Origin: Ditylenchus dipsaci | Lineage: Eukaryota; Nematoda; Chromadorea; Rhabditida; Anguinidae | Length of the DNA: 64,000 nucleotides | Assembly (NCBI GenBank): GCA_004194705.1 | Contig: SADC01001330.1 | Coordinates: 558,001 to 622,000, forward strand | Direction: 5' to 3' | Part shown: positions 31,659-44,179 of the stretch, in pieces | Position numbering within the stretch: position 1 is the first letter of the stretch | Layout: each line of letters starts with the position of its first letter | Position numbers and translations under genes: made by a program | Notes under the pieces: generated by a model | The model's input: the letters and a program-made list of their open reading frames with translations, nothing else | Databases searched by the model: none | Told to the model about the DNA's origin: nothing

Positions 31659-31893
31659 TGGCGTATTTCCTCTAATAAGCGCCCCCCCCTCGACTTTGAA
31701 GGTCTGGATCTCAGTGTAGGAGAAATATTTTGCAAAGCTGTTTGATACGTTTTCTCAACTCCCACGAGCTCTACTGATTCCGTTTTTTTGATTTGGTTGA
31801 GCACCCAAAAATCTCGAAATCGAATTCCAAATTTTCCGATTTTTGGGGTTTGAAAAATAAGCGCCCCGGGCGCTAATCAGAGGAAATACGGTA
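31659..31893. mobile_element. TACCGTA-type MITE (AAGCGCCCC subterminus)
   Basis: CGTATTTCCTCTAATAAGCG at the left and CGCTAATCAGAGGAAATACG at the right, GTA-ended, with GCGCCCC/GGGGCGC words. A diverged relative lies immediately downstream at about 32018-32231. Confidence 0.65.
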
Positions 31894-32017
31894 AGGTCTC
31901 AAATCAAATTTTCAAAAAAATCAGAGGAACCAAAGAGGTTTGCAAATCTTTTGACCTAAATTTTCAACCCATAAAATAACGGCATTCATGGCACTTGGGG
32001 CTTTCTCGGCCTAAAAA

Positions 32018-32231
32018 TGGCCGTATTTCCTCTAATCGACATCCATCGACTTGAGGCGGGGGGGGGATCTAAATCCCAGCCCAAAGAAAAATTTTGCAAA
32101 GCTGTTTTTTATATTTTCTGAACTCCCGCGAGCACTACTGATTGTGCTTTTTAAATATTGGTTGAGCACCGGAATTCTAGAGCTAAACCTCAAAATTTTC
32201 TGATTTTGCCACTATTAGAGAAAATGCGCTA
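32018..32231. mobile_element. TACCGTA-type MITE, diverged
   Basis: GGCCGTATTTCCTCTAATCG on the left and ATTAGAGAAAATGCGCTA on the right, with the same internal CAAAGCTGTTT and GAGCACTACTGATT words as the 31659-31893 copy. Confidence 0.55.
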
Positions 32232-33702
32232 TGTGAAAAATAAAAAAATGCAATGCGGTGCATCCAAGTGGTGCCGAAAAAATGGCAATGCCTTATAAAT
32301 TAGGCTTTGCATGTCAAACAATAGCTAGGTGAAAGTAGTAATAATTTCGAGAATTCTTTGACGTGATGCGTAAACGTGGTCAGTAGCTACTTTCACCTAA
32401 ATGCGTAACCCATCAAATAATCGTAATCCTTGCTTTATTATAAAGTTTTTGCCGCAGACAACATGGCTACCGGTTAAGTCTATCGTTTGTTAAATGCGGA
32501 AAGCGTTAAGCACAACACTTATTTTTACAGCTCGCTTTTCAATTTTAGAATTCTGTTGAGTCATGCTGCACGTCTTACTGAGTGGTCAAAACAGGCTAAA
32601 AAGTTAACAGATACTCTCTCAGGACAGAGCAGGTCATTGCGTCAAAAATACTGATCCGGTACGTCAGCAAAGTTCTTGGTAGGCCACTCTAGCCTATTGG
32701 CCACTCTTAAATAAAAGTTTTTTGCTCACGGCTTAAATTTTTCAACAAATATGCAATTAAAAAACGAAAACAAACATTTTTACAAAAATGAATTTTTTAA
32801 AAAGAACACAATAATATTTCCTAGCCCTTTCCCCGAAATGAATTGCCAAACTTGTAGTCTTTAGGCTTTTGGCTTGAACTATCCACAACATTCACCTGCT
32901 TGAATAAATCGCAGCAAAAAAGTGAATATAATTAATATGTAAACATGTGAAAGTAATTTGTCGCTTCAAATATCTTAATTACACTTTAAAAAACTTTACA
33001 TTTCTTGTGAGCTGTGTGCATCAAAACACATAAAAATGCCTGTTTACATGCCTAATACAAATGTCACCGACACAACAACACTAAATTAAGTTGAAATTGT
33101 CTTCAAATCTACAATCACAGTTAGTAATTAGCAGAAATAAACAAATAGGAAAGGCAAAAACGTGCCTTTTTAAATTGCTTTGATCTCTATGGACTTGGCA
33201 GGAAGTTGGACTTTCCCAATACCACATCAAGTTTTTTCTAGTACAAAAGGCTCAAAATTAGTCAAATAAAGGACAAACAAAATTGTGTGAAACCCAGCAC
33301 GTGAAGTTGGGTTCAATAGGATCAGAGACTATACGAATTTTGTGAAACCTACTAGAAAGTTTTATTAATACTTTTATAGTATTGTAAAATTTTGTAAGCC
33401 TCATACAAGCGCACCTCCGTCATTAATTTAATACCGCATTTCCATTAATAAGGCGACCGGCCATATTATTTTTTGGATGCCCGAAAATCTGAAAATTTGG
33501 AATTTTATTTTGAGATTTTCTGGTGCTAAACTGAAATTTAAAAAGTGCAATCGGTAGTGCTCGTGAAAGCTAGGAGGAGCGGGGAGGCGTTGATATCAGC
33601 TGGACTATAGCCTCTCTAGCCAGAGTGGCCTCTAAAGTTGGCGTGGCAAGATCCAAGCAATCAAATTTGCGACAAATGATTCACACATAACATACTTACG
33701 GC

Positions 33703-34128
33703 CATACTTGGACGGGCGCCGGCGCCGGTGTGCGCTGGATGAATTTTGGGAAAATTGGGGCACCGGCGCCTCTTTTTTAGTGGTTTTTTATATCTTTCCT
33801 ATTATAGAAATACCCTGTTTTGTTTTTTTTAAACTATGGTTTGTACTGATTTTTTTCAGCTTTTTTAGCTTTCATGACTCCATCAGCTCCAGTTCTTTTC
33901 AAATCCTATATTATAAGTTGAAAAAGAGATAAAATTAAAATATAAAATGAAAATAAATGAAAAATTTGCCTAGCTGCTTTCTCTATGTAAGCTGCTCGAC
34001 GCCATTTTTTCGCATTTTTCTTCCCGGCGCCATCTCTTCTGCCATGGCGCCCGGCGCCCATTTTTCGTATTTCCCACTTTTTCAAGAGTCCGGCGTCCGG
34101 CGCCTATTTTTTCGGGCGCACAAGTATG
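33703..34128. mobile_element. hAT-type MITE with CATACTTG ends and GGCGCC words
   Basis: CATACTTG and CAAGTATG ends with several CGGGCGCCGGCGCC/CGGCGCC words inside each. Flanks CTTACGGC (33695-33702) and CTTACTGC (34129-34136) match at 7 of 8 positions. The interior is AT-rich without coding potential. Confidence 0.7.
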
Positions 34129-34362
34129 CTTACTGCTGCACGATTTTGTATCTCAAGAAATGCTTTACGGAAATCGCTTTGCAGGAATTATGACTCTCAT
34201 ATAAGTTCATCCAAAATTAGATCGCAAGATTTACGCCCCTCAACATGCACACCGGAATCGACCGCAAAATATTCTGATGGTGAAATTGCTGGTGTTTTTG
34301 ACAACAATACGCAAAATGAAAAAAGCGTCAAAATTAAAAACCTGAATAGGTAAAATACGGTA

Positions 34363-34604
34363 TACCGTATTTACTCTAATAGAGCCAGACCCTGAATTCA
34401 AAAACCTGTTTGTGGCGTTGTGTTTTAGCCCACTTTTTATTACTTTTCTCAGGCAAGCTACCATTCATTTTGGAGCTCATCTTACTAGCTACCGAATAGG
34501 TAGTAACTTTCCGAGATCAGTAGTCAAAAAGTGGGTCTAAAACACAATGCCAACAACACGGTTTTGAATCAAACGGGTCTGGCTCTATTAGAGTAAATAC
34601 GGTA
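34363..34604. mobile_element. TACCGTA MITE (AGAGCCAGACC subterminus)
   Basis: TACCGTATTTACTCTAATAG and CTATTAGAGTAAATACGGTA are exact mirrored ends. CAGACCC/GGGTCTG words follow. Confidence 0.75.
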
Positions 34605-34768
34605 TTCCACGTTTCCCACAGAAAAACAACGATTACCTCTTCCCATAGCCACATCCTGGCGCGAAAAACTTTAAAAGTATGAAATTTTTATGATTAATTG
34701 ATGGGTTTTGAGTTGAGGTCAAAATTAAATTGGCAAGAACTTTCGAATTTCTATCGTGCAATTGGTAT

Positions 34769-35185
34769 TTAAACGGGCATGCTCGCCACCTATGGGAATA
34801 TTCGATTCCGCTTAGCAGTACTATATTTTCTTGACTTTTAATAAAATGCGACATTTTGACGCTAGTAGCGAATACACCCTCCCCCTCCGCCCAACGATTT
34901 TCACCTTTTTTACTTTAGTAAAAAGTACCCAAATTTATGTCCCAGACCTCGGAAAATGTGCGCAAACTCTTCATTAGTCACAACTTCCGTACGCTGGCCT
35001 ACCCCAAGCCTAAGGCTAAGCTTAATCTGGTTGTTTGCAAGGGTAGTTACAGTAATTTTTAAAGGCCGGATTCTTGGGGGGGGGGGGGCTATTCGCTACT
35101 AGCGCCGACATTTTAATTCTCGTTCAAATTTTGCCAGTACGCGCCTTTCGAAATATTCCCATCGGTGGATAGCATGCCCCTTTAA
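34769..35185. mobile_element. TTAA-flanked element with GGGCATGCTCGCC ends
   Basis: TTAAACGGGCATGCTCGCC on the left and AGCATGCCCCTTTAA on the right, TTAA at both edges. A nested module (about 34860-35110) has inverted CGCTAGTAGCGAATA words and poly-C/poly-G tracts. Ends are shared with 63135-63374. Confidence 0.65.
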
Positions 35186-35921
35186 TTTGCCCGTTCGAAA
35201 GAAAAGAAAATTCCCGCTTCTCGGAAGCACGATCGAAATCACAGATGGTATGTATGCCAGACTAGGTCTGGCATAAAATTTTTGTGGTATTCATAAAAAT
35301 AATTGTCGAAAAAAATTACACTCAGAACACGCCTTTTGAATAACCGGTCTCAAATCCAAATCCGCTGCAAAAAAATTCATGCCAGATGCAAATATTTTTT
35401 TGGGCTTTCACTTGTGCTCATCCTGCTCTTTTTTCCCATCCTTTTAGTCTTCTTCCCACCGAATTGACGTATAACAGCCGAAATGAACAAAAAGCAGAAG
35501 AGATACACTTTGTTGGGACATTTCCTTTTTGGGTTGGCTGTCCACCGCCCCTCCTTCCCCTTCCTTGCTGCACACAACAACTCAACCCTGCAGCACTTGT
35601 TGTGGGTTGAAGATGGCTGTAGGGGCACACAAATATTCGTGCCGCTTTAAAAAAGTGCGTAATAGACAGCCATGCCAGTTATTATTCAATTTGGGGCGTA
35701 CTTGGTTGTTTGCTGGAGGGGTATCACTTTCCCAGGGTGTGGGGACTTGGAATGGCAGCAGAAATCCTTGAAGCCTTACGCATCGGCCTACGCAGACAAC
35801 ACTGCAACCCATGTGTTCTTTGCAAAAACTATGTTTTTGAATTACTGTAAAAGATGGACACTGCCTCACCGTCAAAATGGCACATTTTACTTTCGAAGTG
35901 ATTCCGTTGCAATCGCATTAT
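35186..35921. other. mostly unique interval, no gene seen
   Basis: A GC-richer block at 35380-35800 has overlapping short frames on both strands without splice support. Possibly regulatory or a remnant of a gene; unresolved. Confidence 0.3.
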
Positions 35922-36138
35922 ACAGGGTGACACAAAAAACAGCCATATTTTCGTAAAAGTCTTTGAATTGACTCTTTGGCTCTATGTGTGTTCTAGGGTA
36001 CACCCAAAAATATGCCTTGGTTTAGAGCTCCCAGGTAGCTTAGATAATGTCATCGATTTTCCTGGACAAATCGATGGGGCAAGGTACTACCTTGGCAAAT
36101 TTTTCAAAAATGTGACTGTATTTTTGTGTCACTCTGTA
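35922..36138. mobile_element. TACAGGGTGACAC-ended MITE
   Basis: TACAGGGTGACACAAAAA and TTTTTGTGTCACTCTGTA are mirrored ends with TA at the edges, suggesting a Tc1/mariner-like family. Imperfectly palindromic interior. Confidence 0.7.
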
Positions 36139-36353
36139 TGGTGTGAGTATAAATAATTGTTCGCGCACATTGGTTATCCTGTCACATCAACCACGGGCAA
36201 TCTTTAATTTCTTCAACAGAATTTCAAAAAGTGTAAAAACATACCGCACTGAACAAAATTATGAAAATGACCCATAATTTGTTATTTTTTATGTTTTATT
36301 TGGCCTAATGAGGGCGACCGTGACATAGACTGTGATAAACTATCATAGTCCTT

Positions 36354-36431
36354 GGCGCTAATCGAGAATCCGGTGCAAAATTTGAATTTGGTCCTCCTGT
36401 TGGTTCCCCGGATTCTCCAATAGCGCCGCGC
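36354..36431. repeat. inverted repeat GGCGCTAATCGAGAATCCGG
   Basis: GGCGCTAATCGAGAATCCGG is mirrored by CCGGATTCTCCAATAGCGCC across a short spacer. Outer GCGACC/GGTCGC words are loosely symmetric. Confidence 0.55.
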
Positions 36432-37001
36432 GACCTCTAGAACGAGTGTGAGCACACCTTGAGTACAAGAATTAATTTAAAAAAATAGCCGGAGTACAGA
36501 ATCCCCCCCCCTTAGCCCGAAAACCGGTAAGACCTCGTTTTTACGCGATTCGACCACTTTTACGTATAGAAAAGATCAAAAAACGATTAGGAAAGCAGTT
36601 TCCGCAACTGCTTTCTGGCCAAAAAAATTGTGACCAAAAATCGACTTTTTGGTCGTTCTGAAGGGGGGGATTGGTACTCAAATACTTTATTTGGTGATTT
36701 TCACCCTGTTTTAGTCACCTTTGAAGTTGAAAATAGCGGCGCCAACATGAATATCACAGTTCAACCCAGAACCTCTTTTCTAGAGTCTTGCTAAGAGAAA
36801 CCCGTGTTCGTATAAACAAAATTGCGGGAGCATGAATGAAATCAAAGAAAACGGCGAATGAACACCGTGAAATAACCTATTAACAAAACTTCAACGAGAG
36901 AATTATGGGTTTCATTTACTAAATAAGTGCACTTCACATTCCACGACCCCACCATTCCTTCACTTTTAAGTATTGGAAATAAAACCCACACTTCAGGGCA
37001 A

Positions 37002-37750
37002 TAATTATTACATGGGTTTCCCAGGTAGAGTGAAAAAAACAAAAATCAAATTATAAACCTGCAACTTCAAAAAAAATTCATTAGGGGAATTGCCATAATA
37101 ATTACCGTAATGTTCATTCAAATTGGGGTATCCTCATTAAAAAAGTGTTGCTTAGTCTTTGAAAGCACAATCCAGCTCATTTTTTGCCAACAAACAAGTT
37201 CCAATTACTAAACATATTTTTTACGCAAACACAAAAATTAGTTGACACGAGCATAGCAAAAGATGAAAAAGTGTGCTGAGAGCAAAAATTAATAATCCTC
37301 CAGGAAATTGATTCCCTCAAGCAGGTAGATGGATTAAATGGTGTCGTAGTCGGAAATCCGGTGGCAGCCTCACCAGATTTTCTAGGGGATTAGCCAGCAG
37401 TCAAGAAAACAACAAGACCTCCACCATCCAAAGCCCACTCATGATCCAAGTGCTCAACCAAATTGGTCGCAAAAGCAATAAAGAAAGAGATTGGCTGAGC
37501 ACCATATTCAGGAGGAGGAGGTGTTTCTCGCCCACCACTTTTGCAACATTTTTGGTTTCGAAAAGCACAAAAAGGGGGCGAATTGCATATGGTTGGCTGG
37601 CTAGGTGGGTTGGAGGGGCATTGAGTCATGGATAAATGGTCTGAGTTGAGGACTAGGCAAAGGTTATGAAATGAAGGATCTATGAACTATGCATTCGGAT
37701 GGCATAAAATGTTCTTCTGTAAAAATGTTCTTGCTCGTTCCGATAATTAT
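37002..37750. other. intergenic, no gene seen
   Basis: Unique AT-rich sequence, with a GC-richer patch at about 37390-37640 that has open frames on both strands but no phase-consistent exons. Confidence 0.3.
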
Positions 37751-37759
37751 GGTATTTAC

Positions 37760-37998
37760 TAGAGTTGTGAAACGAGCATATGCTTGAGCAGATTGGTGAA
37801 TTTCGAGCATAGTGAATTTCGAGTATGCTCGGCCTATAGTCGACCCTCGTAATAGAACCCACATTAACTGTACAGTTAACTGTACGGCCACAGTTAACGG
37901 TTAAAATATGTCGAGCATATGCTAGAATATGCTCGAAAAAAGGCAAATGCTCGAGCATATGCTCCAAATCAATCTGCTCGAACATTTTCCCAACTCTA
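37760..37998. mobile_element. hAT-type MITE with GAGCATATGCTCG words
   Basis: TAGAGTTG on the left and CAACTCTA on the right, flanked by exact 8-bp duplications GTATTTAC (37752-37759 and 37999-38006). At least five GAGCATATGCT/AGCATATGCTCG words cluster inside the ends. 239 bp, no coding potential. Confidence 0.85.
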
Positions 37999-38880
37999 GT
38001 ATTTACCGAAATAAAAAAAACAATATAAGAAAAAATGATATTGCAATCATTGCTATTGCTTGGATTATTGACTTTTCAATGTAAGCCTGTTTGTAATTCT
38101 CCCATTTTTTTGTTAACATCAAGGGAGCCGATTTTGTGACCGGATGCAGCGTTCATGAATTTCCTCAGAAGTCAAAATCTAAAGTGTCCTAAACAAATCG
38201 ATTTAACTGTTCCCTTTAAGACTGGCCACAGGGGCCATTAAATCTGATTTTTCGTTGGCGAGATTTGCTATTGGTGAGATTTGACTTTGGCAAGTCTTTT
38301 ACGTTGGCAAGTTTTTGTTGGCTAGTTGATTTCGTTACAAAAACAAAGCAACGTCAGAACTATTTTGTCGTGCGACAATGCATCAAATTTTGCCTGACAT
38401 GACATTAGCGCCAAAACTTCCACATAGTATTGATACTTTTTGTAAAATAGTTGAAAATTGTTATATTCCCATTCTTTGGCTGATTTGTTTCACGCGCGAT
38501 ACTTCCAGGTAGTAAGTAGTCAATGAAATTATCCAAGTCATAGCTAAAATTATGTTATGAGTTCCAAATAGGGTCGCAAAGAGATTCTCCGTTTTTGACT
38601 TTTTCAGTCGAAAGTCGGAAAATTCCGACTTTCAATTTTCGGCCCAATTCGATTCTTCGAAATTTCGGGTTCCAGTCGACTTTTCGATCTTTCGAGTCCG
38701 TAATTCCAATCTTTTGCCAAACCCAGTGTCGAACACAACTAAACATAATGAGTTGCGAATTTAAAATTAGCAGTCAATTTCAAAGCAAATCAGGTACGCT
38801 AACCATGATTGCGTAGCCAGAATTTTGGTGCAATCCTTACCCGTTTCAGTATTTTTAGTGAAGGTCCTAAATACGTGTTG

Positions 38881-39229
38881 TACAGTCGACTTTCTCCATA
38901 GTGATCACCCAAAAAGTTTGTTCCCACCTCGGGTCCGACAATTTTTTAACTCAAATCTTAAAGGCTCTTGTCAGTTATCTCCGGCTAGTCTAGTCCTAAA
39001 TATCGCAAGGATTCCGATTTTGCCAGTCATTTACGTTAATGGCAACAGTTTTGCCGAAAAGACGCGCGGCTCTCTCCAGATTGATCACCTAATTCCCAAA
39101 AAAAAAATGTTCGGACTAGATTGGCCGAAGACAATTGGCAAAAGCCTTCAAAGTTTGAGTTAAAAAAAGTGACGGACCCAAGGTGGGAACGAACTTTTCG
39201 GGTGATCACTACGGAGAGAGTTGACTGTA
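38881..39229. mobile_element. TACAGTC palindromic MITE
   Basis: TACAGTCGACTTTCTCCATA and CTACGGAGAGAGTTGACTGTA-type ends, with inverted GTGATCACCC and GGGTGATCAC inside. Member of the CTCGATA/TACAGTC group. Confidence 0.7.
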
Positions 39230-40490
39230 CACCATCTTCAAAACCACTTAAAAGTTGCCTGAGGTGGATAGACAAGAGAGTGAACACGAGATTCGATGAA
39301 CTAGTTAGCTGCACCGACCACTTAGCTACCATTGTTGGCCAGCAATATTACACCAAAACACAGGTAAAGACAATGCCTATGGGTTACCTCGAGGTAACAA
39401 CCATGCGTACATGGGAATTGCTAATTTTTCAAGTTATGACCCATGAGAATACCTGGAGATGAGTGCAAAAAATGAAAGAGTTGGAAGTCACAAACATCAA
39501 AAACAAACATCAATTATGGGCTTATCGAAAATGGGAATAAAAACATGAGTAAAACTAATTAATTAGCATAAAATTTGGTTCAGAGTCACTGTTTTTTTGA
39601 TGGGAATTTTTTTCAGCAGTTCAAAAAAGCTTAGAATGTAGCTCTTTAAATCTTTCTCACGAGAAATAAAAAATTTAAAAAATGATAAAAATTATCTTAC
39701 AAACAGGACGCAAAAGCATGGTGAGTTTCTTGAATATTCAAAAATTGCATATTTTTAAATTCTCGCCTTTAGAATTTAGCTTCTTTTGGCTGTTTGCAAG
39801 CTGCAAGTTGCAACACACGCTTGGGTCAGTCCTCGGCCTACCCTGCGCCAACGATTTCAGCTAATAATAAAATAACAAAAAAGCAGCCAAAAAAACTTCA
39901 ATTCAAAAAGGCACAAATTTGAAAATATGCAAAAAAAGAAGAGAGAAAAATTGCTTGAAAATCCAAGGCTGAAAAATTAAATGAAACCAGAATGCCGTTG
40001 ATTATATTTGAAAGCCAAAATACACAGTCAAAATCACAAAATTCTTCAAAAAAAATTCCGTTTAAATCTTTTGAAATAGTTGAAGAACGTGAAAGGCATT
40101 TTTTTGCACGCAATCATTTTCCATCTCTTATCAAAAAATCAAAAAAGAGAAAATAAAGAATGAAGCAGAAGGAAATGGAATTGCAATCAGCTAGCAAACA
40201 CACATATAGAAGCAGCACAATAGCTCTTACACACACACTCATCTAATTGCACTCTGCTTTTCATTTATGTAATTAATTACATAGAAGAACACAACAATCA
40301 GTTGGGAAACCCGAGTCAAACAGGCATATAGGCAACAATCACACACGCGATTACTCATTGCCATCCAAATCACCATCCAGCCGGACAAAAAGGGCAATAG
40401 AAAAGTACAAGCCACTGATTTGCACACACACAGACTGCTCTTTGATGAATAGAGCAGGCGAAAAAATGTCTGTGATTTGAATGGAAAAAT
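39230..40490. other. intergenic, no gene seen
   Basis: Unique, very AT-rich sequence with CACACA-rich patches at about 40195-40235 and 40420-40435. No supported exon. Confidence 0.3.
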
Positions 40491-40494
40491 GTGC

Positions 40495-40600
40495 AGGCTG
40501 CCAAGTGGAATCGAACCCGCGATCTGGATATCAGAAAAATCTATGATGTTTTTTTTTCAAAATCTGCTTTGCCACACTTACCAACTCTCTTCCAGCACAT
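40495..40600 (-). tRNA. tRNA-like sequence (A/B-box bearing), probably tRNA-derived repeat
   Basis: The minus strand has a B-box-like GGTTCGATTCC (complement of 40507-40517) preceded by an A-box-like TGGTAAGTGTGG (about 40570-40590). The spacing is longer than in a standard tRNA and a full cloverleaf was not convincing. Confidence 0.3.
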
Positions 40601-41276
40601 TTTAGGTGTCCAATATTATTAAAAAGTGGTAAAAGTAGGATTATAGGATCATGTGTTTTGGGCCCAGCGGCATTTTCAATATTGGAATTAACGGTACTCT
40701 GTTGTCCGAAAAATTTATCCAGCCGTCAGTGAGGTCTTGAAAATACCCCGAAGTGACTAGTACTATCTGATCAGTTCCAAAATATTTACACTGATAATAA
40801 CTATAAAAATTTGCGACCTTGCGACCAAATTTGACTAAAAAGTTGGAATCAAATTTTTTCATAGATTTGAAATTTCGACTCCAGTAACTAACTTTTGCGA
40901 AGACATGAAAGCATTCGCTACTACCGCCCAGATTTCTAAATTTTCTGTTTAAATGTCAATTGCAAAACCCGACGAAAAGTCTTTGGAAACTATCATCAGA
41001 TGCTAGTCACTTCAGGGTCATAGCAAAACTTTTCTGCAACCCAATACTCAATTGACTTACTCAAATGTTTCAAAAATACTCTAAAGAGTAGGTTCAAGAG
41101 TAAGTTCTGCGCCTCTTTAAACTAGACTCATGATACCCAAAGAAAGTCCAAAACCCATGATTTAAAAAAAAAGAATGGGATACTGAAGTCATGCTTGAAA
41201 TTTTTTCATTGTTAAAAATAAATATCTAAACACATTAATTCATGCAAAAATCATTTATATGCAAAATGTAATGACC

Positions 41277-41360
41277 TCTAAGAGGAATCGAACCTAATGT
41301 AAATTGCTTTGCAATAAAAGTGCAAGCGGCAAGACTCTACCACTAAGCTATTGGAGTACC
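41277..41360 (-). tRNA. tRNA-like sequence / degraded tRNA
   Basis: The minus strand contains A-box TAGCTTAGTGGTAGAG (complement near 41335-41350) and B-box GGTTCGATTCC (41283-41293), about 45 nt apart. Acceptor-stem halves pair only partly and the T stem has mismatches, so it is more likely a pseudo-tRNA or tRNA-derived repeat than a functional gene. Confidence 0.4.
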
Positions 41361-41574
41361 ACCGTCGGAACAGATTAATTTTAAAATTTAGATACAAATA
41401 GTTAATCAAAAACCTAGACAACACAACAAACATTTGTCCAAACAACAAAATTAACTCAATGTCAAGAAAAACTTCAAAATAACCCTTAAAAGCTAAGGCA
41501 AACAAAGAAAGAGCAATGTCAATAATAGCAAATGAGGCAAAATTAATATTAAAAGTTTTGTCTTTGGGATTCCA

Positions 41575-41870
41575 ATGTTTAATAGCAGCAGCAGTGGCAG
41601 GCGCACAGCAGCAGCAGGACTAGCAACGGAAGGAAGGAGGGGGAGAAGTAGAAAAGGAAAGAAGAAACAAGAAGAAGACAAGAAGCAAAAAAAAAAGAAA
41701 AAGAAGAAAGGGAAAGCAGCCAGCCATCGAGAGCAAGGAATTTATTCTGGCAGCACACACACCAGGCGAGCGTCCGTGTGCTGGGGGAACGTGGCAATCC
41801 CACCCTTGCCCAGTGGTTTGTCACCAGCAACCCATGATAGAAAAGGAACGGGGGTGTGGGTGACCTGAAA
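41575..41870. repeat. purine-rich low-complexity tract
   Basis: CAGCAG repeats followed by a long GA/AAG-rich strand (41630-41720), then a GC-richer block. It reads open as a lysine-rich peptide only because of composition. Confidence 0.5.
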
Positions 41871-42661
41871 TGGCTGGCGATGGACAGACAATTGTGTGTG
41901 TGTGTGCCTGGCTTTAAACCGGGTTTACTTGGCTGGCTTATAGCAATATGGGCTGATTGGATGCTAGGCTGGATGTAAGAGTTTGCGGGGATATAGGTTA
42001 CCAGTTTTTATGGGTTGGCAGATAGGATGAAAGGTTTTTTTTTAGAGTGCAGGTTGTACCGCATAAGGGCACGTGAGAAAAAATAAAATTGCAGCTACTG
42101 AATGGTAGCTTTTTAATGTTGGCATTGTAAAATAAAAGTAAAAATTAAAGTCGGATTTCGAGAGATTGAACATCGGCTATTATGAGATGGGAAATAGCAA
42201 ATGTTCAGCATCCGTTTTTGGCAGTGTATAACCTATTTAGCATGCGCTGGAGACAACGGTGCTGTCAAAATTTGCGTTTTCACATTGGATTTTTGAGATA
42301 TGGTCTCTTCAAGTCTCTTCAAATCCTTATTTTCGGGATTTCTAACACATTTACTCACATTCAAACATAGGACAGCCGAGAAATACCTAGCCATTCGAGC
42401 ACCCATGAATTTTTCTAGGGCAAATTCAAAGAAACAGTCTTTTAGCAATTATCATGCTGTCCACAAACAATTTTTCTAAAAAACACCACGGGGCCAAAAA
42501 GCTTATTTCAGTTCCATGCCGCTTTTGCCTGAAATTTGTAAGCCATCAAAAAATCAAAAGATTTGGTAGAATGTTAGTTTTTTGAAAGCTTATAAGGGAC
42601 ATCATCAACTGTGTCCAGTATTTTCACAAATTAATGTGGTGCGATGTATGACCTTGGAACC

Positions 42662-43410
42662 AGTGCTGTAAATCGATATTTTTGCGTTTTTTAAGCATCA
42701 AAGGTTATACACTTGCCTAGAGATCACATAACGTTCTGTTTCATGTGTCATTTTGTAGCAAAATCTCTCTGCTAAAACGCCGTGAATACAGATTTGGCAT
42801 ATAGTCAATGTTCTGTTGTCGAAGGGTCATTTTGTGGATGGAATTTTAAATTTTTTTGGCCCGGTGCAATGCTTCTTTTGGCACCGGCTGCCAAGCTCAG
42901 CACCCAGTCATGCTGAAAGTATTTTTTACACTGTTTTGTAGAACAAGAGTTGCTTTATAAAGCCCATATAAAAGATTTCATAATTCGACATGTTTTTATG
43001 CATTATTTTATATATTTCGATTTCGATTTATGAAATCTTTTATATGGGCTTTGTAGAGCAACTCTTGTTCTACAAAACAACGCATAAAAAACTTTTTTAG
43101 CATAACTGGGTGCTGAGCTTGGCACCGACACCGGGACAAAAAATTCAAAATTCCATGCACAAAATCACCCTAGGACAAGCAAACATTGGCTATATGACAA
43201 ATCTGTATTCACGGTTTTGTAGCAGAAAATTTTTTCTGCGAAATGACACATGGAACAAGATTTTATGTAATCTCTGGGCAAGTTTTACAACCCTCGGTTT
43301 AGGAACCCATCGGAAAAGCGTTGATGTGCACCATAAACTAAGTAAGAAACTCGCACACCCGGGTTCTGCCATACCTCGGACGACTCTCGATTTCACTAGT
43401 TTCACAAATA
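42662..43410. repeat. large palindrome with CAGTGCTGTAAAT start
   Basis: Starts CAGTGCTGTAAATCG. Long arms (about 42705-42990 against 43015-43290) mirror GAACAAGAGTTGCT, CCCATATAAAAGATTTCAT and GGTGCTGAGCTTGGCACCG-type stretches. The right terminus was not found; probably a hAT-like MITE. Confidence 0.5.
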
Positions 43411-44179
43411 TGAGGTCGAAGACATGCTCTTCAAGCTATTTCTGATCGTTTCCCAATTTTTTTATCAAACCGTTTTTTTCACATGTGGACAACAAATACT
43501 AATTACTAATACTAATAACCCCATGACGACCACCCTGATCACAAAATGGTCTTGTCATATTTGTAAACCTTTTTTGGCTGTCATAAAGCACCTTCAGAAA
43601 CAAAGGTCTGAAAATCTAGGTAGATCTTAATGTCAGCTTCAAAATGAGATGTTTTATCGGCTAATATGGCAATACCCAGCAGTAATATAACCCAACTTAA
43701 ATTGACATAGGCTAGATTTGGCCCTGAATTTTTTGAGTGAAAACCGGAATTCCCAAATATATTTGTGACTTTTCCAATCTTCTGAAAACATTTGGTGATC
43801 GTTCAGCGCAGTATTTATTTCTGCGTTAGATGGACAAAAATATTGTGTTATAACTCTTATTTACAAAAAAAATACCCTTTGAAAGTAAAAATTTCGGTCC
43901 ATTTTCCGGTCGGAATCAGACCGGAATTTTCACCTTAAAGGAGCATTATTTTTAAGGTTATAAAGCATTTTACACACGTTTTTCGTCTGTCTAACGCGGA
44001 ATTAATTATGGCATAGAATGCCACCAAAGATTACCGAAAATTGTAAAAATTACGAAAATGTTTGGTAATTCCGGTTTTTACTCAAAAAGATTCCGGGCCA
44101 ACGCTAACGTAGGCCACTGTGATCATTATAAATGAAGGAAATTTTGAAATGATGACTGGTCACACAAGTTCAGAGTTTT

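Noticed and set aside
41277..41360. Functional tRNA gene
   Set aside because: A and B boxes are present, but the acceptor and T stems are mismatched and the spacing is long; kept only as tRNA-like.
41575..41868. Lysine-rich 97-codon frame
   Set aside because: Low-complexity purine tract; codons are AAG/GAA by composition and the reverse strand is also open.
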